A DNA stretch of 64,000 nucleotides from Argopecten irradians (taxonomy: Eukaryota; Mollusca; Bivalvia; Pectinida; Pectinidae). Shown one piece after another: positions 14,001 through 26,000 of the stretch (the stretch's first letter is position 1; each line of letters starts with the position of its first letter). Under the pieces are notes generated by a model. That model had not been told where the DNA came from. It ran no database searches and saw only the letters and a program-made list of their open reading frames with translations. The stretch covers positions 35,978,909-36,042,908 of the forward strand of contig NC_091147.1 of the NCBI RefSeq assembly GCF_041381155.1, read 5' to 3'. Both the position numbers and the translations under genes were made by a program.

Positions 14001-17000
14001 CCATTAAACACTCTAACCAACTGAATGATTGTCTGTAGACGACAGGGTTAAAGTTTGAACCCAATCTGACTCACGTCGGCGGTGAAGACGAAGAGTGTGT
14101 CGTCATACATTCCGTTTTCCTTCAGGGCGGCCGTCACATTTCCGACAAGGTCGTCCATCGCCGTTACCATACCTAAAATATTTTATACATCAATTTTGTT
14201 GGCCTAGGTGTGTAGTAGATTGGTGTGATTTGAATTATGATGAATAACATTCAACACTTAACAGTTAACATGATCTAAGTATTATTTTCCCTGGTAACCA
14301 CTTGTGAACGTGGTCTGTGTGTAGATAAATTTGGTGACTATGGCATGTCCGTGCTGTATGATACTCGACAGTATTTTATAGCGCTATCTTACTGACCCAT
14401 ACTGATGACTTATAGAATATTTCCCTACCTAGAGGGTGAGACAACGAAATGACAACTCGAAGGGTAATTCATGAACGTCCAACCCCAGGCTTGCCGATGG
14501 TTGGACATTTAGAAATTCACCCGAGGCTTGTGATTTTGTTGTCACACCCTCATAGGAAGGAAAAGATTCTTTTTCACTCACATACAAAAACAAATTATAG
14601 TCCAAAAAGAAACATTTTTCATCGCCATATGAACATGGTTGCATCGATTACACGTTAATATTGATGACGTAACCGACATTAAACGCAACGGTTACACCAC
14701 ATGAGTTCATGACGTCACGTAGTTGTCTCCAGGTTCAAAACGTTAGCGGGAGTAATCTATCACACCCTACGGGTTGACAAAGATTTTTTTCGTTTAAAAC
14801 AGTGAATGGTGGGAGAATACAACGACTACAACCATTTAATTCACAAATGTCGAATGAGACACCCTACTCTAAATGATGTAATTCTATGATACAGGTAACA
14901 AAGCACAAAGACTTTCACACAATGGCTGTTGAAAACTAAAACCAATTTTATATTCACATATGAACTATTTGATAACAAAGATAACCTAAATTCATACGCA
15001 CCACAGTATTTTCTTCTGCCCTCATTTTTGATTCCGCTATACATGTTTTCATAGCTTACAGGTACCTTCAAGTATCAAAGATAAATATGTTAATGCTTAG
15101 GAATGATTTTATTTTTTTTATTTTTGTGTGTTTACTGGTGTATAAATATTTTAAATGTTGAAATATATGTTCAAAATGCAGTTTACATACAACTTAATAA
15201 CACAAAATAAATATTATTTCTTAAATTTACATTTCGACCGACCATTTCTGTTATTTTAGTGTTCCGATAAAATAAACTTTTGTGTTTTAAATTAACGTTA
15301 TACGATTGATGTACCAGCCGGTCATTTGATGGAATCCCGTAACAGCTGGTTTTCAATTTGTTCATAAAGTTCCAGAATAACTTTATTTCAGATGTAGAAT
15401 TTATGTTTTTATAACATTTATACATTCGTTATCAATACAGATCTAATATGCTTTGTCTGACGCGCATTTATACTACTTCCGGAAGTCGGTGTTACGGTGT
15501 GTATATTCTACGTCTTTGTCCAGGCATAAGGGTATTATTGAGATGGTGGACATAAAATATCTTTTATAAGTGATTACACGCTTTATAATAAATTTCAGTA
15601 ATAACTGATGAAAGGCACAGATACACACATACCTCAATAGGCTCGTGAACAGACTGGAAAGGGAAGTACATGAAGAGTGGCTCATCCTGGTCATGTTTTT
15701 CAATTATCTCTTTAGCACGTTCTGCATAAATATACTGGAAGTGGAAAAATGGCAAGATATTTGCAGATTGACAGTAATGTACTTCATCAAATAAGTATTT
15801 TTTGGTATCTTATATAAATAAAGTCATAAATTCTATTGGTAAAAAAAAACTGAACTAAAGAGTTGTTGGCTGATTTTATTTTAGTAGGAACCTTATATAT
15901 TGGTGACCCGGAAGAGCAGGCCAAACCACATTCCATTTTATTAGAGAGTTAGCTTCCTTGTGGTAGGTTTCAATTTTGACGTCATTATTTTGTTAGCTAA
16001 ATTCACGTCGTTTTCTCCTAAAAGTATGGCGTTACGCTCCTAAACACATGATGCCACTACCACCTGGAAACAATTACTGTGATGGGTCGTGAGAGCGGTA
16101 AAAACCGATAATATATGACCTCGACGTTAGGTAACAGGTAATACTTACTGACAAGGGCAGATAACTATATTATACGCCAAAACCGCATATTCGCCAATAA
16201 GATTTGGGGGGGGGTTAAAGTCTGCAGATTACGTGTTATTTGTGTAACAATAGAAACATAATACAGTATCAATAAACATATTCATATTCCCATTTTACAA
16301 TGAATTACGATTGAGTACTTACTGTGGAATATTTGGTAACATCGGGAAGTACTGCCTTTTTGTCATCGCGGAAATCTATACCACCGACTATCAACAAAAT
16401 AAACATTTATTTAAAACAAATAAATATTACAGTGACATTTTTCTCGCACCCCGGACAGGGATATCTCACATGATACACAGTGCTAGATTTTTTCTGTCTT
16501 TTCCGATCTGTCTGGTACCTTTACGCGATTTTTGGCGGAATTTTACGCCATTCATGTAACAGTCCGCGCAAGTGACGTCATACTCTCAAATCGGTGACGT
16601 CACACACCGGAGACAATTATTATTATTAGAAATATACATTCAGTCATTTATTATGCATTGTTTGGTTGTTGTTTTTAATTATTAAAAAAGTATGTACCGA
16701 TTGAACATCGTTTTACCGAACTATAATTTTACGCGGAATGATGGTCAATCGGCTTTGAACCAAATACGGGATAATTTTACACTGAACGCGTTTATAGATG
16801 GTTTTTATTATATCTTGGAGGTGCGAGAAAAAATATATTATGTTACACAATCTTAGCCCTCGACTGAGATAACCCGATCTCGATCACTTACATGTAATAG
16901 ATTTTAATAGTCTTTGTTTTCCTTGTTTCTTTTTGTGTGGTATCTTTCTTTATGATGTTGAAAATAGGTAATATGTGTATATTCAAAAGTTTCCAACCAA

Positions 17001-18658
17001 TCAACGAACCAAATGTATAAAAATAGATATACATACCGACTGTTCTGTTATAATATGTCTCCTGGCCGTTATAGAATCCATAGAACGAGTCAAATCCACG
17101 GTAGGTTGGGGTACATTCCCATTTACAGAATCCTAAATGCCACCTTTAAAAAAATACAATTTCTAATTACTGTATATTGCAAATTATTTGAGGAGGCTTA
17201 ATTTTGCTTCATATGAGAAATGGAACTATTCCTCCAAGAATATATATTTTACAACTTTGCGGTTACGTAAGTTTATTTGATGATATAGTGGTTTCATTGT
17301 CATTATCTCGCTGTAACAGTACTTACTTCCCAAGAGCATGAGTGGCATACCCTAATTTCTTGAGATATTGTGGAAGGAACGTGCGGTTGGTAGGGGCGCA
17401 CGTGGCTTGTTCTGGAAGTATGACCAAGTGCTGAAACAAACATCATTCCAGAGTTGACGACAGAGTTCAGCAATGTTTAGAATGAACGCAAGATTGTCAA
17501 TTCACGCTATTTATGTCAGATATTGGTCAGAGAAAGGTAACCAAGAAAAGCAAAAGAAAAATGGCCATTCCTCTTCCATGGAAACGGTAATACCATTCAT
17601 ATCCGAGGGGTGTCTTAGAAATGAATTAGGAGAAAAATTGATACTTTGCTACATTTTTTTATCACAAATACATTTTTAAGTTTAGCTTTAAAGTTTATTT
17701 AAATTTAGATTTTCTAACTAGCAATAACTATGATAACATTAATACTTTTACCTGAAGTCCAGCTTTGAACGGGTACACGCCTGTCATAAAAGCGTTACGG
17801 GATCTACAATGACATTGACAACTCAAACAAAAAATACTCGATGCATGGTAACCTGAAATAATATTGTCAGCTCAAACACAAACCACTTGGTGGCAAGATG
17901 GACATTGCGAAATTTCAGTGAAGCAAATGGTCTTATTACTTGACACTGTCTCGATTCGAAACAAATCCTTTATAAATATGTGGCTACTCTACCCAATCTA
18001 CGATACATATAGATATACCAATGAGTAAATATCATATTTGTATCTGCCAGATAATAAAAATACGAATGGATTACGTACGGCGTGCAGACCGGCTGTACAT
18101 AAGACTGGTTTAGTATGACCCCTTCGTATGCTAGTTTGTCAATATTAGGTGTGATCATGTCAGGATTTCGGAATCCAACATCGTTCCAGCCTAAAATAAA
18201 TAAATGAATAGATAAATAAATAGATAAACACATAAAATGATTAAACAATTGAATAAATGTCAGAGATGTGAAATCCAACATTATTCCAGCCTAAATAAAT
18301 AAATAAATATCAGGGGTGTGCAAAATCAAAATAAATCGAAATAAATGAAATAAAGAAATAGATAAATACATAGATAAATAAATAATAACGATGAGCATTT
18401 TAATGTTTACCAAACACAGCATCAACCTCCCAGAAACACATATAAATGATGATGATCTTCCACGCAGATATATAAGATGTTTAAATAATAATGGTAAACA
18501 TTCTAATGTATTTCCAAAATTAATCACGAGTATTTAATCAGAGTATACCTACCGTAATCATCTGCCACCATAAATACAATATTTGGAGGTTTAGTGTAGG
18601 CGGTAACGACAAGCAAAGAGAAAACACAAAGAATCTTTGTGAAACAGTTGGACGCCAT
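11018..18658 (-). CDS. Arylsulfatase B-like, tandem copy 2 (14 coding exons, 485 aa)
   Basis: Same exon lengths and phases as copy 1. Exons: 18658-18553, 18190-18079, 17803-17752, 17430-17327, 17143-17037, 16387-16323, 15734-15633, 15065-15002, 14172-14075, 13603-13467, 12865-12807, 12019-11893, 11733-11582, 11190-11018; total 1458 nt. The start (MASNCF...) gives a signal peptide ending near AYTK. D33/D34, C71-T-P-S-R75, GKWH, the VH-x-P histidine, the D-N pair across the exon 9/10 junction and RGGK are all intact, so the enzyme should be active once its cysteine is converted to formylglycine. Two junctions use less common donors: GTACGT after exon 2 and GTTAGT after exon 10. An AATAAA signal sits at 10973-10978. 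Introns hold a SINE, a 20-bp minisatellite and a foldback MITE. Protein is close to copy 1 except at exons 2 and 9. Confidence 0.93.
12280..12490 (+). repeat. ~74-bp tandem repeat rich in TTCGCGAA
   Basis: AACATTCGCGAATTTAAAAT occurs at about 12300 and 12373, and a partial AACATTCGCGAATTT at 12448; the units also share GCTAATTCGCGGAGA. In intron 11 of copy 2. Confidence 0.75.
12611..12770 (+). mobile_element. tRNA-derived SINE, 5' truncated
   Basis: Begins at the B box (GCGAGTTCGAATCCCATG) and runs through TTCTCCGGGTACCCCGGC to the tail GGACGTTAAACTAATAAAAC. Lies in intron 11 of arylsulfatase copy 2. Confidence 0.8.
13313..13411 (+). repeat. 20-bp minisatellite
   Basis: ACAGGTGTATATTTATATAT repeated about five times, the middle units being identical. 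In intron 10 of arylsulfatase copy 2. Confidence 0.9.
15930..16065. mobile_element. Foldback MITE (TATTCCG family), degenerate
   Basis: Shares GAGTTAGCTTCCTTGTGGTA, TTCACGTCGTTTTCTCC and GGCGTTACGCTCCTAAACAC with the family, but the outer ends are eroded. Sits in intron 6 of arylsulfatase copy 2. Confidence 0.6.
18191..18330 (+). repeat. AAATAAATA simple repeat with decayed exon 2 copies (gene copy 2)
   Basis: GTCAGAGATGTGAAATCCAA with ATTCCAGCCT at 18259-18292, and TCAGGGGTGTGCAAAATCAA at 18310-18328, resemble exon 2 of the adjacent gene and alternate with AAATAAATA. Confidence 0.65.
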
Positions 18659-18820
18659 CTTGTGTATCGCCCCCTGTCGTAATGTAACAGAGATGTCTAG
18701 AAATTTGGTAATACACACAAGTATATATACACAAGGATTGGTGGTGTGGGTAGATGGGTATTGATAAATACTTACGCGGTTTATCAGTCTCGTTGATAAC
18801 GATGTTTTAGTACATATCTA
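18659..18820 (-). promoter_or_regulatory. Candidate promoter of arylsulfatase copy 2
   Basis: The block at about 18750-18815 (GTATTGATAAATACTT ... TTATCAGTCTCGTTGATAACG) aligns with the region upstream of copy 1, including the TTATCA/GATAAC motifs. Its TATA-like element is weaker (TATTTAT on the minus strand). Confidence 0.33.
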
Positions 18821-19454
18821 CATCAACCCTCGTATCGACAGACATCACATGATTTTTATTAGTGTCATGAAATTTCAACGTGATTAAAGTGATATGTGCC
18901 GTAATTTTTATGCTTACGAATCAAGAAGAGATTTTGTTATATGATTCACCACCAGATATTATCAACATTTTGATTACAACAATACATTCAATGCATAGGT
19001 TTTAAGATTACCAAAGTCAGATAATGATTTAACATTGATATTGGCAGTTATGTTCAAAATCGCGATATACATCTTCTGTGCAGTTAATTGAGCACACAGC
19101 ATAAACCAAGACACCAAGTTGTGGTCAACAATTTTATGTTACATTTTTAGAGTGAAATTTTATAATTCTATAGTCTAAGTTTTAGAAATATTTTGGAAAA
19201 TGATTTGCGCGTGTTGAATGACAGTGTAAAAAGGAAGGAAAAAATCGGGTGACTAATGTGCGACCTATCTATTGCTATTGTTCTATTTTTTGGTTGCAAT
19301 GTAACCACGCATGAAAGAAATAACATGTTTACATGTTAATAGAATCACGTATATTTCTACCTATGAAAGATTTTAAAAGCTTTAAATTACGACAAATTAC
19401 TCATTAACATTTGATTCAATTTAAGTGACTTTGGATATGAAATAATACATTTGC

Positions 19455-19808
19455 TTAAAAGATGCTCAATCGCCGACAGAGCAGAAATGATACTCATCAT
19501 ATGAACAATAATTGGGATCAAACATGTATGAGTCTCATGAACACAAAAAATATTTAAAATAATTTTGCTTTTGGTGCATGTACAATCAGTACTTCATTCC
19601 ATATAGAACATAGTGCCACGGATTTTTTTCGGGATGCAATTTATAATTTTTGATATTTTTATCTTGAAATAAAATAGAATTAGAAGCTCAAACTATTCAA
19701 TGGTGGTTATGGTGTAAAGTAAGTAACTTTTGTAACTGAAGAAAAATACTAATTTGTCTGCTTATTATTGAGGACAAGTACTATTTGTCAGCGGTGGGGC
19801 ATCCTTAT
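19455..19808. mobile_element. TTAA-flanked MITE (AGATGCTCC family), copy in the 18.7-23 kb spacer
   Basis: Both ends are recognisable: TTAAAAGATGCTCAATCGCC on the left and GTCAGCGGTGGGGCATCC on the right. The interior (GGTGCATGTACAATCAGTAC and the GAAGAAAAATACTAAT segment) matches the 54.9-kb copy read on the opposite strand. Confidence 0.7.
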
Positions 19809-21251
19809 TCACAGATGTGTGTAATGACTATGCTAAAAGGCGAGTAATGAGGTGATAGTGAAGTCCTGCTGTACCCTTGGTGAAGGCGTTCCGGCCATTT
19901 ATGTAGCCAAATGAAGTCACACTTCAATCCAGAATTGTAGGATTTATCACCACACCATATTTAAGTTCCAAGCTAATAGGAAATCATGTAAATATGCAAT
20001 ATTGACGAAGCTCAAAACTCCCCTGGCTTCTTCTGTGCAAGGACAGACAACCTACTGTAATCCTACTTTCTTTTGCGTTTGATTTACTTTTGCGATTTTA
20101 CGCGAAAAAATTTATCTCTCCGAATTTTTTTTTTTTTACAAAATTATCCAACGTAAATTTTCTAAAATTAATAAATGAGAATTTGTTTTGAAACTTAAAT
20201 CGAGGAACTGATCAGCTGAGAATGTAAGTTGGTTTACAATGTATCTGTATTTATGTTATTCAAGAGGAAAAACTCCAAAAATATCATTGATCAATATTTC
20301 TGTTTAGATCTGCAAATCACTGACGAGTATTTTTACATTGATATTTACTTTTTTGAATGACATCAATTTTTTTATGTTGTTCAGTCTGTACAAAGTAGTC
20401 ATTTCATATGGAAAAGAGGAAATGGACCTTTGTTCATATATTCATATAGTGTTATAATGACTTAAATAATGAATGAGAGCATAAGGGCCGAATCAAACGT
20501 AATCAATTTCTTTTTTTCTTCTCTTTTCTCTTAATTAATTTCTATATATGATATTATCACAATATTTTTTTTCCAAAATAAATTATCCTGCGGATCGAAG
20601 TAAACGCATTTTGATTATATATTTACTTTAAATTTTACTAAATATCGTCTAATTAATATGCATAATGAAAAGATATTCAGCAAAATTTGTAGCAAGAATA
20701 GGAACAAAAGGCAGGTCGCAAATTCACTCAGATATTTTACTTTCACATGATAATTGACTTCGAAAACATAATGTATTATATTAAGTTCATTTGACAAATG
20801 TCAAAAAAATAAACGATTCATATGTTATTTATAGGAAGAATGGTGGCTACAAGACCTTAAGACCTCACGTTTGGGTAATGACATTAGAGTATATCAACTT
20901 GGTGTTTCTAAAAATGAAAACCCCGAGGCGATATGCTACATATCGAACCTCACGTGACCATGTATTAACCAATAAGAAAAGACGAAATTCAGGGCATATC
21001 TACTATTCTCAATATACATATCTATATCATAAACACATGTTTAAGCGTGTTTTATTAATAAATTGTCCTAGACATTTACGTATCATTTTGTATCATCATT
21101 TAATTTTTACATTTATAACAATATTAAGTAATGGTTTGTTGAACATTGACTCCATTAACATTAAATTGTGATATTTTCGTCTCCTTTTTTAAGTCACCAA
21201 TCTAGTAATTTAGCAAGGACATCTTAGCCAGACCCCTTTTTAGATAATCAC

Positions 21252-21469
21252 GGCTGCGGTGGCCGAGTAGTTATTATGTCCGACATATTACCGCAAGTCG
21301 TTCACCTCTGGGATGCGAGTTCGAATCTCATGTGGAGCATTTGCGAGATACTGTCCGTTGGTCGGTGGTTTTTTCTCTGGGTACTCCAACTTTCCTTCAC
21401 CAACAAATCACGCATTTCTTTATATGACACCTGCTATTTATAGGACGTTAAAATAAAAAATACCAAAAC
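21252..21469 (+). mobile_element. tRNA-derived SINE, near full length
   Basis: The 5' part resembles a tRNA: GGTGGCCGAGTAGTTA (A box-like) and GAGTTCGAATCTC (B box). It continues with the body shared by all copies (GGTCGGTGGTTTTTTCTC, CTCCAACTTTCCTTCACC) and ends TAGGACGTTAAAATAAA. This is the most complete of the four copies and also the most diverged. Confidence 0.8.
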
Positions 21470-21617
21470 TAATGTTTCGACATTGTTATATTTTTTTAAA
21501 TAAGTAGTTGATACACATTGGGCTGTTACTGGGTTTTAAATTGCTGTTAATCTCGCATTTCATAAAGAGGCTTTTGTGATTTTTGTCCTAAATGTATTCC
21601 AATATTTGGATAGATAA

Positions 21618-21812
21618 AGTGGACCTTCGGTAATCCGGACGCCGATAGTCGAGAAAATTCGCAGTCCGGACGGAAAAGTCAGGGAACGGGTTACCATAAC
21701 GTTCCATCTTGTCGAAGAACACAGAATGAAGCAGATTGAGAAATTCTTAATCCGGATTGTTCAGGTTTGGAGCGAAGGAGTCCGGATTATCGAGGGTATT
21801 CGATAGCTCCCC
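21618..21812. mobile_element. Pogo/Tigger-like MITE
   Basis: GGACCTTCGGTAATCCGGAC at the left end and GTCCGGATTATCGAGGG at the right are inverted; the CGGTAATCCGGA terminus is typical of pogo-group elements (family assignment from recall). Confidence 0.55.
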
Positions 21813-23034
21813 TTGTACTTGAAATACCACATTCAAAAATCAAATAAACACAAGAAACAAATTTAACACCATGGCATCATTTCATGATAATTTAATTTTT
21901 GAAAAAAAATTTTTTAACAAGCAATAATGTTCTTTAAATAAAACTTTATCTTTTTGTCATGATTTTTTATTTTCTGTCATAGTTTAACCATTTGACGTTA
22001 TTTCATTTTACGTCATGGATATGCTAATTCCACCCTATTTGCTCAAACGAATAATTCTATCACCTCCTCCAAAAAACTACAGAATGATAAAATATATTGT
22101 AATGGTACTATCCATAATTATCGTGAAGTATAAATCTTCATCAAAGCAATTTTGCGGTTGAAAAAATCCATCTATACTGTTTTTACTGATCGCATTTTAC
22201 GTTTCTTTTAAACCCATTCTTTCATTATTTTGCGTACTCATTAAAATTGATAAAATGTATAATTATAGTACTGTAATGTTGTATGACATTGACAGGATTT
22301 CCGGTTATATAAAATTGTAGTAAACAAAACAATCAAATATTAGGTCTTTTTTATATATAGCAAGATAAAACTGTACATGAGGAAATTAAAAGTAAAAAGT
22401 TCGTCATTTTCAATTCCTGACGTGATGTCAGTGTCATTGTGACTTCACACAGGTCATGCTATATCATCGCCATATGGAAACAAAGAACATTTGATGATAA
22501 GTTGCAACAATATGTCGGTTCACTAAAAAATTATATTTTAAGTAAGCAGTTTACCCTGGTTTAAACATCTCATATTTCACTTCTGGAGTTGTCTCCCAAT
22601 TCTAACACCATAATTCTTATTCCAACAATTCTTGGCCTATATTTTCAATAAAGGTTCTCAAACCTCAAATATCTTCTTATTGTGTCTCGCACGCTTTCAT
22701 ACCGATTGAACTACTTTAAACATCTTATTATCGCGTCAGTATAATTTCGTGTCTTTCTGGTTTGTAATTGAAAGTCAAATAGTTCTAAAATGCCTATATT
22801 TGATATTTTTGCGGAGTTTAACGTTCTTCCTTTTCCAAGAAATATGTAACCCTGACCTTAGGTTATACGCAAAAATATTTTGTTAAATGTTGTAGTAAAT
22901 GTTGGCAGAAATTGTACAAAGACATAAAGGGCTACATTTAAAAATACGTTTACTTGAATTGTACGTGAAAAGAAATTGTCATAGTTTTTTCATAAAATTG
23001 TACACATAGAAGAATAGATTTAGACTTTTTTGTT

Positions 23035-26000
23035 TCAGCACCAGCCGGGCGACCAATAGCCACCGTAGTTCTGTGGATTGGATTCGGCGGAATTTCCCGG
23101 GAAGTTGGCGGGGACCATTTGTTTGTGATACTCCGCCATTTTCTTGCTCAATTCCTCTGCTTTCTCGAAGTGCGTTAGTGACAAATCGTTATGCTCAGTT
23201 GGATCATCTGAATTAAGAAAGTGTGGCATTGTATCGCTAATTTGTGACAACAATAATATATCATTCAAGTGTATTCATCTTATTGTTGTTGTAAGTCATT
23301 TCAAAAGATTTTGTATACGTTTTATGACACAATGAAAGAGAAGACCAGAGTTCCTGAAGAAAATACATCGACCAACTAGTTTCTGCATGCTCCGTACGTA
23401 GTTTGTGGTAAAATGTAATCTTAGCCGCTTATTCATATCATCATGATGACGACTACCAAAATCAAAGACAAACAGGTCCATATCCCGTTATTATCAGATT
23501 TTTAACCTAGCTTTCATAATTTTAAGCGAACTAAATAAATTTCTTGATGAAATTACTCACTCATCAATTTGTAACATTCGTATATTTTTCATAAGCATGA
23601 AGTGTCTCTGGCCCCGATTTCTCGAAATAAACTTAAGTCCAAAACTGACTTAAGTTTAAAGTTTCCATATAAGTTACATAAGGAGAAAAACTTAAGTTTT
23701 GACTTAAGTCTGAACTTTTGTTTCGAGAAATTGTAGCCAGATCCCTTGTTGCAATCCAATGGTTATGACTGACATTCTTACACTCTCCTTATGCACTGTG
23801 CCTATTAATCATGAATTCGCACTTTCCTCTTTATATCAAAATACGACTGTGTCAGAGATTCACATTAATAACAAACAAATAAAAAACATACACTTATAAG
23901 TATTGACTTATTGAATGCTGTTAAATATAAATAGAGAAATTGTGTGTCACTTACCTTTTATATTATATAACTGTCGTCCAAAATACTGGAGATTTTCGTG
24001 TGTAAGATGTAACATAGACACATTTGGGTTTCCCTCTGTTTCCGTTTCCGGTTTATACCAACCGGGGTAAATACCTGGGAAACCTTCTATTAGTTTAAAA
24101 TCTCCAACCCTGGAACATATACATAAACATTTTAAAATTAAAGTTAACATATGATGATAAGAGTTTGAAAATTGAATTGGAACTTTTTTCTGCATCGAGC
24201 TGCATGTGAATTTCTGAAGTAAACAGTCGTTCTATTGACTCTCCAGAATAGACGTCATTAATGGAACCAATCCCAGATTTGTTTTAAATGTTTAATTTGA
24301 AAAAAAAAGATGAATTTACCTGATAGCTGCATGGCCATTTAAAGGTGGGAATTTATCATCCAAGTTATAAATGAATTCTGTTCTTTTAGATGGCGCACCA
24401 GTTCTAAGACTATCCCATTGATTTATACCGTCGATTTTCGTATCTGTGGAAATATGTGCATTGAAGTATAGGTTACTTCCGGTTTGTTACATGGTAAACT
24501 AGACATATGTATATAAAACACGATATTTAGATTTTGAATTTGTTATACATTCGCTGCGACAGATGTTACAAAGGCATGGGTGTCCAACTTTATTGATCTT
24601 TGTTTTTTCCATATGGATTTAAAGCTGAGATTATACACTGTATATATCTATTACATACACCTAATGGAAGCTGTAGAATACGAAGTAAAATACCTGGTTT
24701 TCCTCCGGCGGCGGCCAATATGGTCGGCATCCAGTCGACGGCATGCATCATGCTGATAGAAAAAATGCAAAGTACAGTATGTGTAAGGTTCGTTTAATGT
24801 TATTCAGCATGTAGAATGTTAATAATATCAATGGCATTAAGTCTGAAAATGATTAAGGTTTAAAATTAACGAAATTCAACAGTTTGATCTGATCACACAA
24901 AAACATGTTGAAATAATTAATATTGTATGAAGGGGATTCTGTTGAGTGTAGATTTCGAGTTATTTCTTGATCAGAAATATCAGTCGCTTGTCTATGTAAT
25001 AATTATTAAAGTAATCTGTAAAACAAATTTCGAGTTGTATTTTTATATTCGTGGTATCCCATAATATCCCCACGTAAAAAGCAAAAATTTTAAACCAAAG
25101 TTAATATTTTGTTGCATTTTGTTACCTACCCATCATATGTGTAGCCTGTCTTTTCCAGCATTTTGCCGGCAATAAATGCTGTTGCTCGGGTACCTCCCTC
25201 ATAAATCGTGATTTTACCCCCACGTAGCGGGTAGTTGTTCCCGTGAAACTGTGTCCATCCTCCGTTCTACAAACGACAACGTATTGTATAAAAAGAAAAT
25301 TCATTGTAAACTTTGTGAAGGGTATGATGAGGAGGGATAGGTAAAACAAACGGATGTAAGAAACAATTGAAGTGTTTAAACAACAACGTTTGTATACACT
25401 ATTGTTTGAAAGTGGCTTTTTAAATCAGTTATTGACGCCGGTTACATGTATGAATGTGTTGTTAAATTGTGTCAGCTGTGGGACTAAATTTCGCTTCAAA
25501 GTGTTGAAAAAAAATCTACAGACGTCGACAGTGTGATGAATTAGTTCTTAAATTACATAGACTTTCGTTAAAGTAAATGGAAATGGTGGTTACATTGCAG
25601 ACGCCGGCAATTAAAGCATTGCTTGAATTTCACAGAGATACCATACTCGGCAATGTGAATGACCATGAGTATAATATTGCACTAACTAATTCGTTGAAGG
25701 TGTAACCGAAGCGCGATTACCTTGCAGATTCAATTGCTGTATGTACATTTTTAAGACGGCGTCTGCAATATGACTGAAAATAATGCTTACAACCATGGAG
25801 TTACGTCGGCCGTTATAAAGCTTTTGTTTATACACTTACGTCGGCAGTGAAGACGAAGAGTGTGTCGTCATACATTCCGTTTTCCTTCAGGGCGGCCGTC
25901 ACATTACCGACGAGGTCGTCCATCGCCGTTACCATACCTAAGTACGATATTTCATGAAAAAGGTATAAACACTCATCTTTTGATGATACATACCCAAGTT

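Larger units (their letters stand above)
18830..23000. other. Spacer between arylsulfatase copies 2 and 3
   Basis: Holds the MITE at 19455-19808, the SINE at 21252-21469 and the pogo-like MITE at 21618-21812. The stretch 20860-21010 (GTGTTTCTAAAAATGAAAAC, GATATGCTACATATCG) resembles 59325-59450. No gene seen elsewhere. Confidence 0.5.

Noticed and set aside
20791..21171. 126-codon plus-strand ORF
   Set aside because: Low-complexity composition, no domain, and part of it overlaps a repeat shared with 59.3 kb.
21252..21340. A functional tRNA gene
   Set aside because: A and B box-like motifs are present but the cloverleaf is poor and the SINE body and tail follow directly.
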